A DNA stretch of 33,878 nucleotides from Phialocephala subalpina. Its lineage: Eukaryota; Ascomycota; Leotiomycetes; Helotiales; Mollisiaceae. The translations under genes and the position numbers were made by a program. Every line of letters begins with the position of its first letter. Position 1 is the first letter of the stretch. The DNA lies in assembly GCA_900073065.1 (NCBI GenBank), contig FJOG01000010.1, forward strand, positions 1,508,773-1,542,650. The letters are read 5' to 3'. A model generated the notes under the pieces. It was not told the DNA's origin. It saw nothing but the letters and a program-made list of their open reading frames with translations, and did no database searches. Below, piece after piece: positions 31,931 through 33,878 of this stretch.

Positions 31931-33766
31931 ATGGCAGATTTACCGCCTTTAATACAAGTCTCTCATCTCCCCAGCGCCTCCTCCTTCTACGCGACCCTGA
32001 CCCAACCTCTCGGACTACAATTCCTAGTCGCGAATCCGATATCGCCCGCCACACTCCACTACGGCTTTATCAGCAATTCTCCTTCGGGCCTTCGAAAATC
32101 GACAGTTTTCACCCTCTCCGAGTCACCTGTCCCCCGACTCTCACATATCACGCTCCTAGCTCCGACTTCGAAAGCGATCCTCGAGTTTCATCAGAAGAGT
32201 ACGATACTCAACTGCGATCCAGATCATCGGTTTGAAAATACGTTGGTGAAGACGGAGGATGATGAGAGGGCTGTTACGAGAGATTTCGATGGAAATATGA
32301 TTGAAGCTGTATACGTTCCTCGCGGATCACGTGGAGGGGGAGGTCACCGCGAGCGTGGAGTGACGCTCGAGACTGCGAGCACAGAGAAGGAGGCTAAGCG
32401 GGTGCTGGAATGGCAAGAGGATGTCGCGAGGAGTATATCTGAAGAGCCGTCTGAAGATCCGAACGATGAGCCGCGAGGAAATGCGAGGAGTCGAGCCCAA
32501 TATTCGCAGTCTGCGCCTAGACCAGGCACATTCCACCGCTCGGAAACCTTTCCAAGGACGAGACCAAGGAGGGGCACCATTACGAATGATACGTATAGGC
32601 AGGATCGCCAAATACAGGAGAGGGAGAGGGATCACTCGCCTCTAGGTATCAGCAGCAACGCAATGCTAGGCACAATCATCGCCGGCGCCGCCGCATTCGC
32701 ACTCTTCCAATCCGTCACCCACGCCCGGGCTTCCGCACCTGATCCCATCCCCTCCTCCTCACCACCTCGCCATGCCCGCCGCGCCTCAGAAACACATTAC
32801 ACACACTCCCCCATCCGGATGGAAGATCGCGAAACGGTCGTGGAAGTGGAGAAAATCCCAGCCCGGAGTTACGTTTCTCAACGAGAGAGAGAGGAAAGAA
32901 ATAAACCACGTTATGTTCAATACAATGTTGTCACCAAACCATCTGCGCCACCGATGAGGAGGGAAGTGGCTAGGATCGATGATAAGAGTTATGTTTCTGC
33001 AAGTCAGTCTCATCGTTCACACCGCACGCAGCGCGAGAGGAGTCGGAGTGATGTCGGGGTCAGACCGGTATACGATCGCCCACTCACCATCAACCCGTCT
33101 CCCTCCGTTATCAACCCTCCTCGGGAGCGAGAAATTCAATCCAATGTCTCAACTTCGAGACGAAGTCATCGGAGTGAAAGTCATCGCGAACGATCAGATG
33201 GCTCTTCCGGTTCGAGCGGAAAGGAGAGAGAAAGCCGAAGAGAGGAAAAGAGAGTCAGAGAGAGGGAGCTGTCGAGGGACAGAAGTCACACGGATAGCTA
33301 CGCGACCGCTCGAAGTCACCACAGCGTATCAACCGTCAAACCGGTCAAACAGCCCTTACCCGAAGTCCCCGTCCCACCCCCAGCCGCAAGTTACGTTTCT
33401 ACCAGCACCGTCCGCGCCTCCCGGAACTCCCAATCACCACGCTCTCATCCTCCTCTCTCTCACTCGCACAACTCAGAACGAGATCGCGAGCGTGAGCGAG
33501 ATCGAGAAAGGGACTGGAGGGCAGAATGGGATCGCATGGACCGAGCTCGCATGGTCCCGTTACCAGAGAGTGTCGTGAGTGCAAGACAAATCCCATTACC
33601 TCGCAGCATGGTGTCGGGAATGGGATATGAAGGCGGCGGGTATGAGGGGTATGAGGCGTCTGTGGCGCCGAGTGATAGTGTGTCTTCAGTGGGAGTCAAG
33701 AGGGAGAGGGAGAGGTTGAAGGAGAGGATGAGGGAGAGGGGGTTGAAGGGGAGGTGGGATACTTAG
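31931..33766 (+). CDS. VOC-like/transmembrane/Arg-Ser-Glu-rich fusion protein
   Basis: A single uninterrupted 611-codon frame. Residues 1-131 resemble a vicinal oxygen chelate (glyoxalase/dioxygenase) unit: HLPSASSFYATLTQPLGL at the start and DFDGNMIEAVYVPRG at the end, which is the usual C-terminal VOC strand. A charged spacer follows, then one hydrophobic helix at about residues 243-262 (MLGTIIAGAAAFALFQSV). From 270 to the end the protein is Arg/Ser/Glu-rich and probably disordered. It includes SYVSQRER, SYVSASQS and SYVSTSTV repeats and two PLPxSxVS repeats near the C-terminus (VPLPESVVS, IPLPRSMVS). The metal-binding set of a catalytic VOC enzyme is not complete by eye, so activity is doubtful. 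The product may be a tail-bearing membrane protein. Confidence 0.8.
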   Translation: MADLPPLIQVSHLPSASSFYATLTQPLGLQFLVANPISPATLHYGFISNSPSGLRKSTVFTLSESPVPRLSHITLLAPTSKAILEFHQKSTILNCDPDHRFENTLVKTEDDERAVTRDFDGNMIEAVYVPRGSRGGGGHRERGVTLETASTEKEAKRVLEWQEDVARSISEEPSEDPNDEPRGNARSRAQYSQSAPRPGTFHRSETFPRTRPRRGTITNDTYRQDRQIQERERDHSPLGISSNAMLGTIIAGAAAFALFQSVTHARASAPDPIPSSSPPRHARRASETHYTHSPIRMEDRETVVEVEKIPARSYVSQREREERNKPRYVQYNVVTKPSAPPMRREVARIDDKSYVSASQSHRSHRTQRERSRSDVGVRPVYDRPLTINPSPSVINPPREREIQSNVSTSRRSHRSESHRERSDGSSGSSGKERESRREEKRVRERELSRDRSHTDSYATARSHHSVSTVKPVKQPLPEVPVPPPAASYVSTSTVRASRNSQSPRSHPPLSHSHNSERDRERERDRERDWRAEWDRMDRARMVPLPESVVSARQIPLPRSMVSGMGYEGGGYEGYEASVAPSDSVSSVGVKRERERLKERMRERGLKGRWDT

Positions 33767-33878
33767 GTGTTAATGAGGGGTGAGGGGCGAGGGGTAACAT
33801 TGATATCGACAGAATGTTTCGCTGGGGGAGCGGATGGCATCGACAGGACCGATTGCATGGATTGGGTTGGGCATGGAC

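Noticed and set aside
1..33878. CRISPR array, integrated virus or intact transposon
   Set aside because: No regularly spaced identical repeats, no polymerase, integrase or transposase-like frame, and no long terminal inverted repeats seen.

Overview
The window looks like nuclear DNA of a filamentous ascomycete (Pezizomycotina; a leotiomycete-like fungus is my guess, not shown). The reasons are short introns of about 45-75 nt with GT...CTGAC/CTAAC...AG signals, intron-split genes on both strands, a HET-domain protein, a fungal rhodopsin-like membrane protein, an expanded set of secreted and ankyrin proteins, CT-rich promoters, and no bacterial operon structure. I found no rRNA, tRNA or CRISPR array and no clear intact transposon.

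Layout. 1-3301 (minus) is the 5' part of a large multi-exon gene whose N-terminus carries five acidic 'LDIR..RGR' repeats and three 'INNRIYND' repeats; it runs off the left edge. 4306-4716 is a decayed thioredoxin copy beside an intact thioredoxin (5015-5356, plus). The thioredoxin converges on a 913-residue HET protein (5441-8182, minus). A glutathione S-transferase follows (9108-9889, plus) and appears to need a GC-AG intron. 9.9-11.9 kb is gene-poor with a diverged repeat and a 15-bp minisatellite. A C2H2 zinc-finger gene (11899-12733, minus), a small membrane protein (13496-14273, minus) and an unresolved coding stretch (14321-15040, minus) come next, then a GFA/CENP-V-type enzyme (16193-16812, plus) and a small secreted peptide (17562-17867, minus).

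17.9-21.1 kb holds no gene I can support. An ankyrin-repeat protein (21111-21819, minus) and a secreted protein with an Ala/Gly-rich tail (22835-23960, minus) follow. 24.0-27.3 kb is gene-poor but has two striking local clusters of short motifs. A rhodopsin-domain membrane protein (27331-28542, minus), the ribosome-biogenesis methyltransferase EMG1/Nep1 (29360-30459, plus), and a VOC-like/transmembrane/Arg-Ser-Glu-rich fusion protein (31931-33766, plus) complete the window.

There is no evident biosynthetic cluster or shared pathway. Two or three genes deal with thiol or glutathione chemistry (thioredoxin, GST, GFA), but they are not co-oriented and probably only neighbours. EMG1 is the one clear housekeeping gene; the rest is the accessory-type repertoire usual between core genes in these fungi. 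Exon structures were derived by eye from splice signals and frame continuity; no search was run.
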